Shown here: positions 10,071-17,615 of the stretch, in pieces
Position numbering within the stretch: position 1 is the first letter of the stretch
Layout: each line of letters begins with the position of its first letter
Source of the DNA: Paracoccaceae bacterium
GTDB taxonomy: Bacteria > Pseudomonadota > Alphaproteobacteria > Rhodobacterales > Rhodobacteraceae
Assembly (NCBI GenBank): GCA_014359745.1
Contig: JACIYW010000008.1
Coordinates: 1 to 40,694 of the forward strand
Direction of reading: 5' to 3'
DNA: 40,694 bases
Notes under the pieces: generated by a model
Told to the model about the DNA's origin: nothing
What the model saw: only the letters and a program-made list of their open reading frames with translations
Databases searched by the model: none
Program-made: the position numbers and the translations under genes

Positions 10071-10580
10071 ATGAACGAGATCACGGAACTGGAACACCGT
10101 ATCGCGGCCGCGCTGGAGCGGATCGGGGCGGGGCTGGATGCGATAGGTTCGGCGGGTTCGGCGGCCAAGGCGCCGGATGGGGCCAAGGATGCTTCTGGCG
10201 ACGAGGTGGCGCGCCTGCGCGAGGCGCTGGAGGCGGAGCGCGCGGCCAATGCGCAGTTGAATGAACGGGTGCGCGCGATCCGCGAGCGTCAGGAGACCAC
10301 CGTCGCCGGGCTGGAACGCAAGCTGGAGCGCATGACCCGGCAACTGGATGCGCAGGGGATCGAATTGCAGCGGATGAAAAAGGCCGGCATCGGGTTGCGC
10401 GAGGCGCAGCGCGCCCTGCGCGAGGCGCATGAGGCCGGCCTGTCAGAGCCGCATCTGATCAACAAATCCATGCTGGCCGAACTTGAATCGCTGCGCGCGG
10501 CGCGGCAGGCCGAGGCGGTGGAAATCGCTGAAATCCTTGAAGAACTTTCGCCGCTGATCAGGGAGGATATCAATGCCTGA
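10071..10580 (+). CDS. Coiled-coil protein of unknown function upstream of zapA
   Basis: The 169-residue product is almost all charged helix: about residues 55-160 carry Glu/Arg/Leu heptads such as RLREALEAERAANAQLNERVRAIRE (only partly quoted here as motif RLREALEAERA). It has no signal peptide, membrane segment or enzyme motif. The start at 10071 has an AAAAGGGGTGA site. Its last 8 bp overlap the start of zapA, so the two are co-translated. In this context a role with the division protein is likely, but that is inference; I do not recognise a named family. Confidence 0.82.
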   Translation: MNEITELEHRIAAALERIGAGLDAIGSAGSAAKAPDGAKDASGDEVARLREALEAERAANAQLNERVRAIRERQETTVAGLERKLERMTRQLDAQGIELQRMKKAGIGLREAQRALREAHEAGLSEPHLINKSMLAELESLRAARQAEAVEIAEILEELSPLIREDINA

Positions 10581-10971
10581 CATCACGATTTCGGTTGGTG
10601 GCCGCGATTACACCGTCGCCTGCCAGGACGGGGAGGAGCATTTCCTGCAAGCCGCCGCCAGGTTGCTGGATGGGGAGGCGTCGGAACTGTTAGGCCAGAT
10701 CGGGCGCCTGACCGAGGCGCGACTGCTGTTGATGGCGGGGTTGCTGCTGGCCGACAAGACCGCCGGGATCGAGGATCAGTTGCGCGCGGCACAGCAAACG
10801 GTCGAGGTGCAGGCGGCCGAGCTGGCGACGCTGCGAAAGCGCCCCGCGCCCGCGCCGCAACGCATCGAGGTGCCGGTGATCCCCGCCGAAGTGACCGAGA
10901 CGATGGCCGAACTGGCCGCCCGCGCCGAGGCGCTGGCCGCGCGCATGGAAGAGGCGGCGGCGGTAAAATAA
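10573..10971 (+). CDS. zapA: Cell division protein ZapA
   Basis: Z-ring-associated protein that cross-links FtsZ filaments at midcell. The 132-residue product begins MPDITISVGGRDYTVAC, followed by GEEHFLQAAARLLDGEASEL and a long C-terminal helix, which is the ZapA arrangement of a beta-rich head and a tetramerising coiled coil. An Ala/Glu-rich extension (residues 85-132) is longer than in enterobacterial ZapA, as is usual in Rhodobacteraceae. The ribosome binding site GGAGG lies inside the preceding gene. The last codons are followed at once by a hairpin and repeat region. Confidence 0.88.
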   Translation: MPDITISVGGRDYTVACQDGEEHFLQAAARLLDGEASELLGQIGRLTEARLLLMAGLLLADKTAGIEDQLRAAQQTVEVQAAELATLRKRPAPAPQRIEVPVIPAEVTETMAELAARAEALAARMEEAAAVK

Positions 10972-11049
10972 CCGCCCCGAACCCGCGTCTGACACGCGTA
11001 CATATCGCGTACATCTTGCGTACATACACTGTGCGCCGCGTTCGGGCGG
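10972..11049. repeat. Hairpin arms enclosing three 11-bp GCGTACAT repeats
   Basis: GCGTACAT occurs at 10996-11003, 11007-11014 and 11018-11025, exactly 11 bp apart, that is, one helical turn each. The block is enclosed by imperfect inverted arms: CCGCCCCGAACCCGCG at 10972-10987 and CGCGTTCGGGCGG at 11037-11049. It lies in the convergent space between zapA and the two-gene insert. It could be a terminator-like structure for zapA, or a phased protein-binding site or insertion boundary. Confidence 0.7.
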
Positions 11050-11095
11050 GTGGCCGGGGGTCTTCTAACCTCCAACTATTTGGTAATCGACAACA

Positions 11096-11854
11096 TCAAG
11101 ACACCTTCGCATATTCCATAATCTGCTGATCGCTTGCCGAGATTGAGAGTATGTTTGCAACATCTCCGATCATCTGGCCCTTCTCATCAAGCGCGCCAAC
11201 ATCCCTGACCATCGCGTTAAGCGAGATGTCCTGTTCTGAATACCTAATGTCACTGAACATTAGAAACTTGGTCGAAACCGATGTCGTGTGTGCCGTCATG
11301 TGTTCGAATATCGCCCTATGACGATTCGGGAAGACCACAACGTTGTGCGCCTCCCAATGTGCGTGCTTACCAACGATATCAGCGGACCTTGCCACCAGTC
11401 TCTCGCCAAAAACGGATTTTACCCGTTCGAAAATTTTCTCGTTTTGCCTCCGGTTTTTTGCTTCGGATGCCTGAAAGATCGCTTCTGAACACGCGCGATT
11501 GGATGCGTTGGCGATGCAAATGATGGCGGACTCCAGGCGAGCGCTTGGCACCCAAAGGGCAAACATCGCGTTTCCGTCAAATCCAACACCAAAGTCATCA
11601 GCAACGCGCGCGGCAATCTTTCCGTAGAATGTATGCGCGCCAGATATCTGTGCCTCTACCAGCCCATACCCCATGTCAGATACCCAGAAGTTGTCACCGT
11701 TGCGCTCAACCTCAACGACGGTCGTGGCGCCGCTTGGATACATAACAGGAACATCGACCGCAGTCTTGCTGTCAAGATCGCGCACGGAAGCAATCCGTCG
11801 CAGCGCTTCGCGCACTCGCTCAAGCGTCTGTGTATCTTCATGCGCCACGATCAA
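11096..11854 (-). CDS. Accessory protein of unknown function, DUF1828-like N-terminus
   Basis: The 252-residue product begins at a TTG (11854) that overlaps the stop of the upstream partner, so it is translationally coupled. The N-terminal part (about 30-110) has DVPVMYPSGATTVVEVERNG, then FWVSDMGYGLVEAQ, then a GVGFDGNAMF segment and a helix LESAIICIANAS. This order of strand, SD-x-GY turn, strand and helix resembles DUF1828 as I remember it; the match is weak and unverified. No catalytic motif, signal peptide or membrane segment is seen. Base composition is clearly less GC-rich than neighbouring genes, which suggests acquisition. With the 177-residue protein it forms a two-gene cassette between zapA and grxD. 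Confidence 0.7.
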   Translation of the reverse strand: MIVAHEDTQTLERVREALRRIASVRDLDSKTAVDVPVMYPSGATTVVEVERNGDNFWVSDMGYGLVEAQISGAHTFYGKIAARVADDFGVGFDGNAMFALWVPSARLESAIICIANASNRACSEAIFQASEAKNRRQNEKIFERVKSVFGERLVARSADIVGKHAHWEAHNVVVFPNRHRAIFEHMTAHTTSVSTKFLMFSDIRYSEQDISLNAMVRDVGALDEKGQMIGDVANILSISASDQQIMEYAKVS

Positions 11855-12384
11855 ATCAAGATGCCCTGCTTCTCCAATGGCGGCACGTCTCCGCCGTTGA
11901 CGATATTGATTCTACTACAAACATACATGAATGCGGTAGCAAAATCTGAGGGTGGGTTCGCTACTATCCGCCCCTGCTCATCTGGTCTCGCCCGAAGCTC
12001 ACCGTCGCCCTTAAGGCTGTCGTAGAACATATGTTCGTGCGGTACACCAGCATCGATAAAGACGCCAGCAACATCCTCAGGACCATACATCTTATTTGTG
12101 TGTGCGCGGGCAGGATTCAATTCAAAACGATAAAGTACTGGTTTGAAGCGGACCGCGTTAAGATCAACCTCCAGCTGGAAGGTAACACGAGTCAGGGAGC
12201 CGGGGTGGGCCACGATACGAAAGAAGACCCCGCGCGGCACCACGCCCGCGATTTCAAAGCGGGCCTCAAGGCTCGTTCTGGTGTCGGCATTTTTTTGTCC
12301 TCTCAACTGATCCCATCTCAGTGGCTTGAGAAGGCGTTTCGAAGCACGAAAGATGTAGTCAGCTTCCGAAAAAGGGATTGGCAT
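11851..12384 (-). CDS. Accessory protein of unknown function, first gene of a two-gene insert
   Basis: The 177-residue product starts at ATG 12384 (MPIPFSEADYIFR) without a clear ribosome binding site. Visible pieces are a basic N-terminal helix (ASKRLLKPLRWDQLRGQK), a beta-rich middle (FEIAGVVPRGVFFRIVAH and RVTFQLEVDL), then RFELNPARAHTNK and a His-containing GVPHEHMFYDS. The middle recalls small DUF6978-type proteins, but this is recollection, not a search result. The stop overlaps the start codon of the 252-residue partner. GC content is lower than in the flanking genes. Toxin-antitoxin or defence function is possible from size, pairing and composition, but no motif proves it. Confidence 0.7.
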   Translation of the reverse strand: MPIPFSEADYIFRASKRLLKPLRWDQLRGQKNADTRTSLEARFEIAGVVPRGVFFRIVAHPGSLTRVTFQLEVDLNAVRFKPVLYRFELNPARAHTNKMYGPEDVAGVFIDAGVPHEHMFYDSLKGDGELRARPDEQGRIVANPPSDFATAFMYVCSRINIVNGGDVPPLEKQGILI

Positions 12385-12459
12385 CCCATAGCGTTAGCGC
12401 AGTGATTGTGCGAAGGCGAGTCTAAACTTACCTCAAGGCGACATCCCCAAACGCCACGA

Positions 12460-12487
12460 AAAACGCCGGGCGCTGGCCCGGCGTTTT
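12460..12487 (-). terminator. Rho-independent terminator of the bolA-grxD unit
   Basis: An 11-bp perfect stem (AAAACGCCGGG/CCCGGCGTTTT) has a 6-nt loop. On the minus strand it ends in a run of five T. It lies 36 bp past the grxD stop and isolates grxD from the downstream two-gene insert, so the insert needs its own promoter. Confidence 0.85.
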
Positions 12488-12522
12488 GGTCATTCGGGGG
12501 TGCCCGGTTGGTGGTGTGCCGG

Positions 12523-12885
12523 TCAGGCGTTGGCTTCGCGGATCTTGTCGGCGGCGGCCTTGTCATAGGTGACGCCGCTGGCCTCGAACAACTGATCGAG
12601 TTCGCCCGACAGGGTCATTTCGGTGATGATGTCGCAGCCGCCGACGAATTCGCCCTTGACGTAAAGCTGCGGGATGGTCGGCCAGTCGGAATAATCCTTG
12701 ATGCCCTGGCGGATCTCTTCATCGGCGAGCACGTTCACATCGGCGAAATCCACGCCCATGAAATTCAGCACCCCCGCCACGCGCGAGGAAAAGCCGCATT
12801 GCGGCATGGATTTGGTGCCCTTCATGAACAGCACCACGTCATTGGCCGTCACGGTTTCCTTGATCCTGGTGGTTGCGTCGGTCAT
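12523..12885 (-). CDS. grxD: Monothiol glutaredoxin, Grx4/GrxD family
   Basis: CGFS-type glutaredoxin that carries [2Fe-2S] clusters and works with BolA proteins in iron-sulphur trafficking. The 120-residue product has VVLFMKGTKSMPQCGFSSR with the single active Cys30 (CGFS 30-33), WPTIPQLYVKGEFVGGCDI and the GEL...L helix, which are all glutathione-binding landmarks. The start at 12885 has a GGAG site. It lies 5 bp downstream of bolA, consistent with a BolA-Grx heterocomplex made from one mRNA, and is followed by a clear terminator. Confidence 0.96.
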   Translation of the reverse strand: MTDATTRIKETVTANDVVLFMKGTKSMPQCGFSSRVAGVLNFMGVDFADVNVLADEEIRQGIKDYSDWPTIPQLYVKGEFVGGCDIITEMTLSGELDQLFEASGVTYDKAAADKIREANA

Positions 12886-12890
12886 GGTCG

Positions 12891-13133
12891 CTACTCCGGT
12901 ACTTTGGTGGTGAGGGCCAGCGCGTGCAATTCGCCCGCCGGGCCGTCCATTTTACCCTTGAGCGCGGCATAGACCGCGCGCTGCTGCTGAACGCGGTTCT
13001 GGCCGCGAAAGCTTTCGTCGATCACCTCGGCCGCCCAATGGTTTCCGTCGCCCGCAAGATCGGTGATGGTTATCTGCGCCTGCGGGAATTTTTCCCGGAT
13101 CAGGTTTTCGATATCCTGCGCCTGCATGGCCAT
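12891..13133 (-). CDS. bolA: BolA family protein
   Basis: Small partner of monothiol glutaredoxin. The 80-residue product has the class II KH-like BolA fold: IENLIREKFPQAQITITDLAGDG, then HWAAEVIDESFRGQNRVQQQRAVY, and ELHALALTTK with the C-terminal conserved His that ligates the shared cluster. The start at 13133 is chosen for its GAGGAAG site; an ATG two codons downstream is also possible. It is closest to the short IbaG/BolA-like branch. It is co-directional with grxD, but separated from purL by the cupredoxin gene. Confidence 0.92.
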   Translation of the reverse strand: MAMQAQDIENLIREKFPQAQITITDLAGDGNHWAAEVIDESFRGQNRVQQQRAVYAALKGKMDGPAGELHALALTTKVPE

Positions 13134-13199
13134 GGGCTTCCTCTCTTTGTTCCAACGCCATATCTAGGACAGCGCGGGGTGGCCTGCAAGGGCGGCTGC

Positions 13200-13826
13200 C
13201 TATTGGTCGATATGCACCGGGCCGACCATGCCGGATGCGTAGTGGCCGGGAACGGTGCAGGCGAATTCGATCTGCGAAGCTGGATCGGATTTGGGAAATG
13301 TCCAGATCATTTCGGCGCTGTCACCGGGGTTGACGAGGATGGCGCCCGCGCCGGTGTGCGGTTCGGTCGCTTCGGTTGCAGGACCGGCCGCCAGACCCAT
13401 ATGATTGCCGCCCATGTGACCGCCGCCCATGTAATTGCCGCCCATGTAATTGCCGCCCATGTGATTGTCCGTGGCACCCGTGCCCATCATCGAAAGCGCG
13501 CCGCTGGCAAACATTTCCGCCATCTCCGCCTCGTGTTCGTGGTGTTCCTGCGGGGTGTTGATCGCGAATTCGTGCAGGAAATGCCCCCGGTTGTGCAGGA
13601 CAAAGCGGATGGTTTCGCCCGGTTTCACATCAAGGTCGGGGATGGAAAAGGCGTTGTCGGTCATCATGACGTCGACGGTGCGCCCGACGTCGGCGGCCAT
13701 GCCGGGATGCCCCACATTTGCGCCATGATCGCCGTCGTGGCTTCCTGCGGCAAGCAACGGCGTGGTTGAGAGGGCAAGGAGGGCCGCGCCAAGCAGGACG
13801 CGGAAGGGGGTGCGAAGGTCTGTCAT
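13200..13826 (-). CDS. Secreted cupredoxin with Met/His/Asn-rich repeat
   Basis: Periplasmic blue-copper-type protein, probably in copper handling. The start at 13826 (MTDLRTPFRVLLG) has an AAAGGACA site. The 208-residue precursor has a signal peptide to about residue 27 (LLAAGS). The type 1 copper ligands are all visible: H85 in FLHEFAIN, then C190, H195 and M200 in FACTVPGHYASGM. Between the first ligand and the C-terminal loop lies a 5-residue repeat (NHMGG/NYMGG, about 121-144) rich in Met and His, plus a HHEHE cluster. Such motifs bind Cu(I)/Cu(II) in CopC-like and other copper proteins. It sits between purL and bolA as an addition to a usually tight cluster. Confidence 0.88.
   Translation of the reverse strand: MTDLRTPFRVLLGAALLALSTTPLLAAGSHDGDHGANVGHPGMAADVGRTVDVMMTDNAFSIPDLDVKPGETIRFVLHNRGHFLHEFAINTPQEHHEHEAEMAEMFASGALSMMGTGATDNHMGGNYMGGNYMGGGHMGGNHMGLAAGPATEATEPHTGAGAILVNPGDSAEMIWTFPKSDPASQIEFACTVPGHYASGMVGPVHIDQ
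13396..13470. repeat. 15-bp in-frame tandem repeat, five copies, in the cupredoxin gene
   Basis: CCCAT occurs at 13396, 13411, 13426, 13441 and 13456, exactly every 15 bp, within units close to GCCGCCCATGTAATT. The unit length keeps the frame and encodes one MGG(N/G)(H/Y) pentapeptide per copy, so copy number can change metal-site number without breaking the gene. Confidence 0.9.
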
Positions 13827-13995
13827 GGGGTGTCCTTTCACGATGTTACCGCTTTTGCAGGGGTGACAGCCTGCACCCTAAACATTTATCCCACGCAATG
13901 AAACCGGTGTTGACCCCGCGCGCCGCGCTTAGGGCGGAGTTGCTTCAGCCGGGTTCGGTTTCCGGACCGGCGCGCGCGGGGTGGGGGCGGGAGAT

Positions 13996-14016
13996 GCGTA
14001 TTTGGGCCAAGATGAA
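13996..14016 (+). repeat. Dispersed motif, GCGTATTTGGGCCAAGATGAA
   Basis: This intergenic copy lies between the cupredoxin start and the purL stop, and is preceded by a G-rich run. It is closely related to the copies at 32905-32925 and, on the minus strand, 24361-24385. The shared pattern is G-x-GTATTT, a variable centre, then CAAGATG(A/G)A. Confidence 0.6.
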
Positions 14017-14075
14017 ATGAGCGGGCGTTTTCTTGTGCGGTGAGGGTGCGGACCGGATTGATGGCCACGCGCGCG

Positions 14076-16253
14076 TCAGGGGGCGATCGCTGCGGCAAAG
14101 GCGGTGCGATAAAGGGTGGAGAGATCGGCCATCGCGGCCTCATGTGGGCCGAATTTCACCGTCTCGCCGCCAAAGCGCCCGACGGAGGCTGCGGGCACGC
14201 CCGCGGCATGGGCCGCGACCATCAGCGCCTCGGCCTGGTCGAAGGTACAGGCGATGAGATAGCGGGCCTGATCCTCGGCGAAAAGGGTGGGGGTGTCGGC
14301 GGCGTCAAGGGTGATGCCGATGCCCGCCCCCTCGGCCATCTCGAAGGCGGCAAGGGCGAGGCCGCCGTCGGAAAGATCGGTGGCGGCACCGATCAGCGCC
14401 CGGTTGGCGCGCACAAAATCGCCGTTGCGGCGTTCGGCGGCCAGATCCACCGGGGGGGCATCGCCATCGGTGCGGTTGAACACCTCGGCCAGGAGCGCGG
14501 ATTGGCCAAGGTGGCCGTGCGAGTCGCCGATGAGGATTGCCACGTCGCCCGCGTTGGGCGTGCCCGCGATCATTTCGTCAAGGGTGTCGAGCAGGCCGAC
14601 CGCGCCGATGGTGGGGGTGGGCAGGATCGGCACGCCATCGGTTTCATTGTAAAGCGAGACATTGCCCGAGACGATCGGCATATCGAGCGCGAGACAGGCC
14701 GCGCCGATACCCTTGATGGCGCCGACGATCTGGCCCATGATTTCGGGCTTTTCGGGATTGCCGAAATTGAGGTTGTCGGTGGCGGCCAGCGGGCGGGCGC
14801 CGACCGCGCAGAGGTTGCGAAACGCCTCGGCCACCGCCTGTTTGCCGCCCTCAAAGGGGTTGGCGCGCACATAGCGCGGCGTGACATCCGAGGTGAAGGC
14901 CAGCGCCTTGGCCGTGCCATGCACCCGCACCACGCCCGCGCCAAGGCCGGGCACGCGCACCGTGTCGCCCATCACCTGGTAGTCGTATTGTTCCCAGACC
15001 CAGGCCTTGTGGGCGTAGTTGGGGCTGGAGATCAGGGCGCGCAGCGCGTCGATGGGGTCGATGCCGGGCACATCGGCCAGCGGGGCGGCGGCGGGGGTTT
15101 CAACCCAGGGGCGATCATATTCGGGGGCGGTGCCCGACAGCGCCTTGAGCGGCAGATCGGCCTTGGTTTCACCGTTGTGGAGGACGAGAAAGCGATCCTC
15201 GGCAATGGTTTCGCCGACGACGGCGAAATCGAGATCCCATTTGTCGAAGATGGCGCGGGCCACGGCCTCGCGTTCGGGTTTGAGGACCATGAGCATGCGT
15301 TCCTGGGATTCGGACAGCATCATTTCATAGGCGGTCATGTTTTCTTCGCGCACCGGCACGCGATCAAGATCAAGGCGGATGCCCAGATTGCCCTTGTCGC
15401 CCATTTCCACCGCCGAACAGGTGAGGCCGGCCGCGCCCATGTCCTGAATGGAGATGACGGCGCCAGAAGCCATGAGTTCCAGGCACGCCTCCATCAGGCG
15501 TTTTTCGGTGAAAGGGTCGCCGACCTGCACGGTGGGGCGCTTTTCCTCTATAGTGTCGTCGAATTCGGCCGATGCCATGGTGGCGCCGCCCACACCGTCG
15601 CGCCCGGTCTTGGCGCCCAGATAGACGACGGGCATGCCGACGCCCGAGGCCGCGGAATAGAAGATCGCATCGGCATCGGCGAGGCCCGCGGCAAAGGCGT
15701 TGACCAGGCAGTTGCCGTTATAGGCGGGATCGAAGCGCACCTCTCCCCCCACGTTGGGCACGCCGAAACAGTTGCCGTAGCCGCCGATGCCTTCAACCAC
15801 GCCCTGCACGAGATGGGGGGTTTTGGGATGCGACGTTTCGCCGAAGGAAAGCGCGTTCATCGCGGCAATGGGGCGCGCGCCCATGGTGAACACATCGCGC
15901 AGGATGCCGCCGACGCCGGTGGCAGCCCCCTGATAGGGTTCGATATAGGAAGGGTGGTTGTGGCTTTCCATCTTGAAGACCACGGCCAGTTTGCGGCCAT
16001 CGGGCCCATCGCCGATATCGACCACGCCGGCATTCTCGCCGGGGCCGCAGATCACCTGCGGGCCGGTGGTGGGCAGGGTGCGCAGCCATTTCTTCGAGGA
16101 TTTGTAGGAACAATGTTCGTTCCACATCGCCGAAAAGATGCCCAGTTCGGTGAAGCTGGGGGTGCGGCCGATCGTGTCAAGAAGCCGCGCGTATTCGTCG
16201 GCAGTGATTCCGTGGGCTTTGATCAGGGCTTGGGTGATCTCTGGCTCGGTCAT
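14076..16253 (-). CDS. purL: Phosphoribosylformylglycinamidine synthase, large subunit (small PurL)
   Basis: Fourth step of purine synthesis: ATP-dependent conversion of FGAR to FGAM, working with PurS and PurQ. The 725-residue length is that of the small PurL used with separate PurQ and PurS. It begins with the typical linker [15 protein letters not shown], then [26 protein letters not shown] and GVAEALCGAR-like repeats such as [28 protein letters not shown] (first half of that block seen at about 480). The two ATP-binding halves (roughly 60-400 and 420-720) are complete. The start at 16253 has a GGGAAAC site. PurS and PurQ are not in the window. Confidence 0.96.
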   Translation of the reverse strand: MTEPEITQALIKAHGITADEYARLLDTIGRTPSFTELGIFSAMWNEHCSYKSSKKWLRTLPTTGPQVICGPGENAGVVDIGDGPDGRKLAVVFKMESHNHPSYIEPYQGAATGVGGILRDVFTMGARPIAAMNALSFGETSHPKTPHLVQGVVEGIGGYGNCFGVPNVGGEVRFDPAYNGNCLVNAFAAGLADADAIFYSAASGVGMPVVYLGAKTGRDGVGGATMASAEFDDTIEEKRPTVQVGDPFTEKRLMEACLELMASGAVISIQDMGAAGLTCSAVEMGDKGNLGIRLDLDRVPVREENMTAYEMMLSESQERMLMVLKPEREAVARAIFDKWDLDFAVVGETIAEDRFLVLHNGETKADLPLKALSGTAPEYDRPWVETPAAAPLADVPGIDPIDALRALISSPNYAHKAWVWEQYDYQVMGDTVRVPGLGAGVVRVHGTAKALAFTSDVTPRYVRANPFEGGKQAVAEAFRNLCAVGARPLAATDNLNFGNPEKPEIMGQIVGAIKGIGAACLALDMPIVSGNVSLYNETDGVPILPTPTIGAVGLLDTLDEMIAGTPNAGDVAILIGDSHGHLGQSALLAEVFNRTDGDAPPVDLAAERRNGDFVRANRALIGAATDLSDGGLALAAFEMAEGAGIGITLDAADTPTLFAEDQARYLIACTFDQAEALMVAAHAAGVPAASVGRFGGETVKFGPHEAAMADLSTLYRTAFAAAIAP

Positions 16254-16400
16254 CGATGTTTCCCGGATGGTTGCAGGCCCCTTCTAGGGCATGGCGCGGG
16301 GCGGGAAAAGGGCGGTTCGGGGGGGCGGGGCGGGTGGATCGGCCAGAACCGCGGGTTTTCGATGTGCCGATGCAGGGCGCACCCAGATGATCAGGCGCCC

Positions 16401-16429
16401 AAAAAAAAGGCCGAGCAAACGCTCGGCCC
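16401..16429 (-). terminator. Strong rho-independent terminator
   Basis: On the minus strand, a perfect 8-bp stem GGCCGAGC/GCTCGGCC with a 4-nt loop is followed by eight T. It lies 141 bp past the LysR stop and 148 bp before the purL start, so it separates the two. Confidence 0.85.
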
Positions 16430-16525
16430 TAGTCCAACAGGGAGGTGAAGATAAAACGGTCATCCCGTCATCGTCTTCGATGAATAACTAGGCGTCGCGC
16501 AGACCCGTATCAAGGGTTATCGCCC
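16401..16525 (-). ncRNA. Possible small RNA or long 3' UTR ending in the strong terminator
   Basis: The roughly 140-bp stretch between the LysR stop and the terminator has no reading frame. It ends in CACCTCCCTG just before the terminator stem. C-rich anti-Shine-Dalgarno-like loops of this kind occur in alphaproteobacterial small RNAs. A TTGATA element near 16512-16517 could be a -35, but the matching -10 is poor. A processed 3' UTR of the LysR mRNA is equally likely. Confidence 0.3.
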
Positions 16526-16569
16526 CGCGCCGATGCATGGCCGCTATGCGTATGGTGCATGGCTGCCGC

Positions 16570-17460
16570 TCAACCAGAGCGGTGGCGGCGGGCAAAGATT
16601 TCTTCCACGACGAAATCGCGGAAAGCGGCGATGCGTTTGGAATGGCGCAATTCTTCGGGGTAGGCCAGAAACACCGGCACCTCGGCACTTTCGACATCGG
16701 GCAGGACGCGGACGATTTCGGGGAAATCCTCTATCACATAATCGGGCAGCACACCGATGCCGAGGTGGTTGAGCACCGCCTGCAAGACCCCGAAGTAATT
16801 GTTCACCGTCAGGGTGGAGCGCACATCATGGGTGAGGAGTTCCTGCACCAGACGCGCACCGGCGGCAACCTGTGGGGTGCTGGTGTTCTGGCTGATCAGG
16901 CGGTGGCCCGACATGTCTTCCATCCGGGTGGGGTTGCCGTTTTCGGCAAGATAGGCGGGTGTGGCATAAAGGCGCATGTTGATGTTCATCAGGCGTTTTC
17001 GGATCAGATCGGCCTGGCTTGGTTCCTTCATGCGGATGGCCACGTCGGCTTCGCGCATCGGCAGATCCATCACCCGCTCTTCCAGCATCAGGTCGATTTT
17101 CAGTTCAGGAAAGCGCGCGTAAAGCGCCGACAGGCGGGGGGCCAGCCAGATCGTGCCAAAGCCGGTGGTGGTGGTGACGCGCAATTCGCCGAACACCTCA
17201 TCCTCGCTGTCGCGGATGCGCGCGGCGGCGGTGTCAAGCCGTTTGGCCATGGCGGAGGTGGCATCGAACAGCAATTCGCCCTGTTCGGTGAGAATCAGCC
17301 CCCGCGCGTGGCGGTGGAAAAGCGTGGTATCGAGGCTTTCCTCGAGCGCGCGTATCTGGCGCGAGACGGCCGATTGCGACAGGCGCAGCGTATCGCCCGC
17401 ATGGGTCAGGCTGCCCGCATCGGCCACCGCGTGAAATATTCTGAGCTTGTCCCAATCCAT
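16570..17460 (-). CDS. LysR-family transcriptional regulator
   Basis: The 296-residue product has the N-terminal winged helix (MDWDKLRIFHAVADAGSLTHAG, with LSQSAVSRQIRALEESL as recognition helix, about 1-60) and a periplasmic-binding-like effector domain (about 90-290). Its effector region FGVLQAVLNHLGIGVLPDYV and the GFGTIWLAPRLSALYARFPEL segment are typical. It is divergent from the indolepyruvate oxidoreductase gene; the 155-bp gap carries a perfect T-N11-A dyad, so it likely controls that gene and itself. The effector is unknown; an aromatic or branched 2-oxo acid is a guess from the neighbour. Confidence 0.92.
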   Translation of the reverse strand: MDWDKLRIFHAVADAGSLTHAGDTLRLSQSAVSRQIRALEESLDTTLFHRHARGLILTEQGELLFDATSAMAKRLDTAAARIRDSEDEVFGELRVTTTTGFGTIWLAPRLSALYARFPELKIDLMLEERVMDLPMREADVAIRMKEPSQADLIRKRLMNINMRLYATPAYLAENGNPTRMEDMSGHRLISQNTSTPQVAAGARLVQELLTHDVRSTLTVNNYFGVLQAVLNHLGIGVLPDYVIEDFPEIVRVLPDVESAEVPVFLAYPEELRHSKRIAAFRDFVVEEIFARRHRSG

Positions 17461-17557
17461 CCCGCAACTCTCTGTCAGATCTACCCGCGATTGCGCGCGG
17501 TTCGTACTTCATGATTAAAACACATGGCAATGAACACATAACGAAATTCTGTATATC

Positions 17558-17578
17558 TAGGTCATGTATTTTGACCTA
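17558..17578. promoter_or_regulatory. LysR-type operator dyad
   Basis: TAGGTCA (17558-17564) and TGACCTA (17572-17578) form a perfect 7-bp inverted repeat with a 7-bp spacer. This includes a TCA-N7-TGA core, the T-N11-A rule for LysR regulators. A TATACT -10-like element follows at 17588-17593, 22 bp before the ATG at 17616, so the dyad overlaps the -35 position of the oxidoreductase promoter. Confidence 0.75.
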
Positions 17579-17615
17579 TTGTCATGTTATACTCGATTTC
17601 AGTGAAGGGGGCACC

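Noticed and set aside
10972-11095. 6S RNA, which is often found downstream of zapA in proteobacteria
   Set aside because: The gap is only about 120 bp, is filled by repeats, and shows no long open-helix fold.
14040-16448. Open frame of about 800 codons on the plus strand opposite purL
   Set aside because: It has Gly/His/Ala-rich sequence without motifs; purL on the minus strand is complete and conserved.
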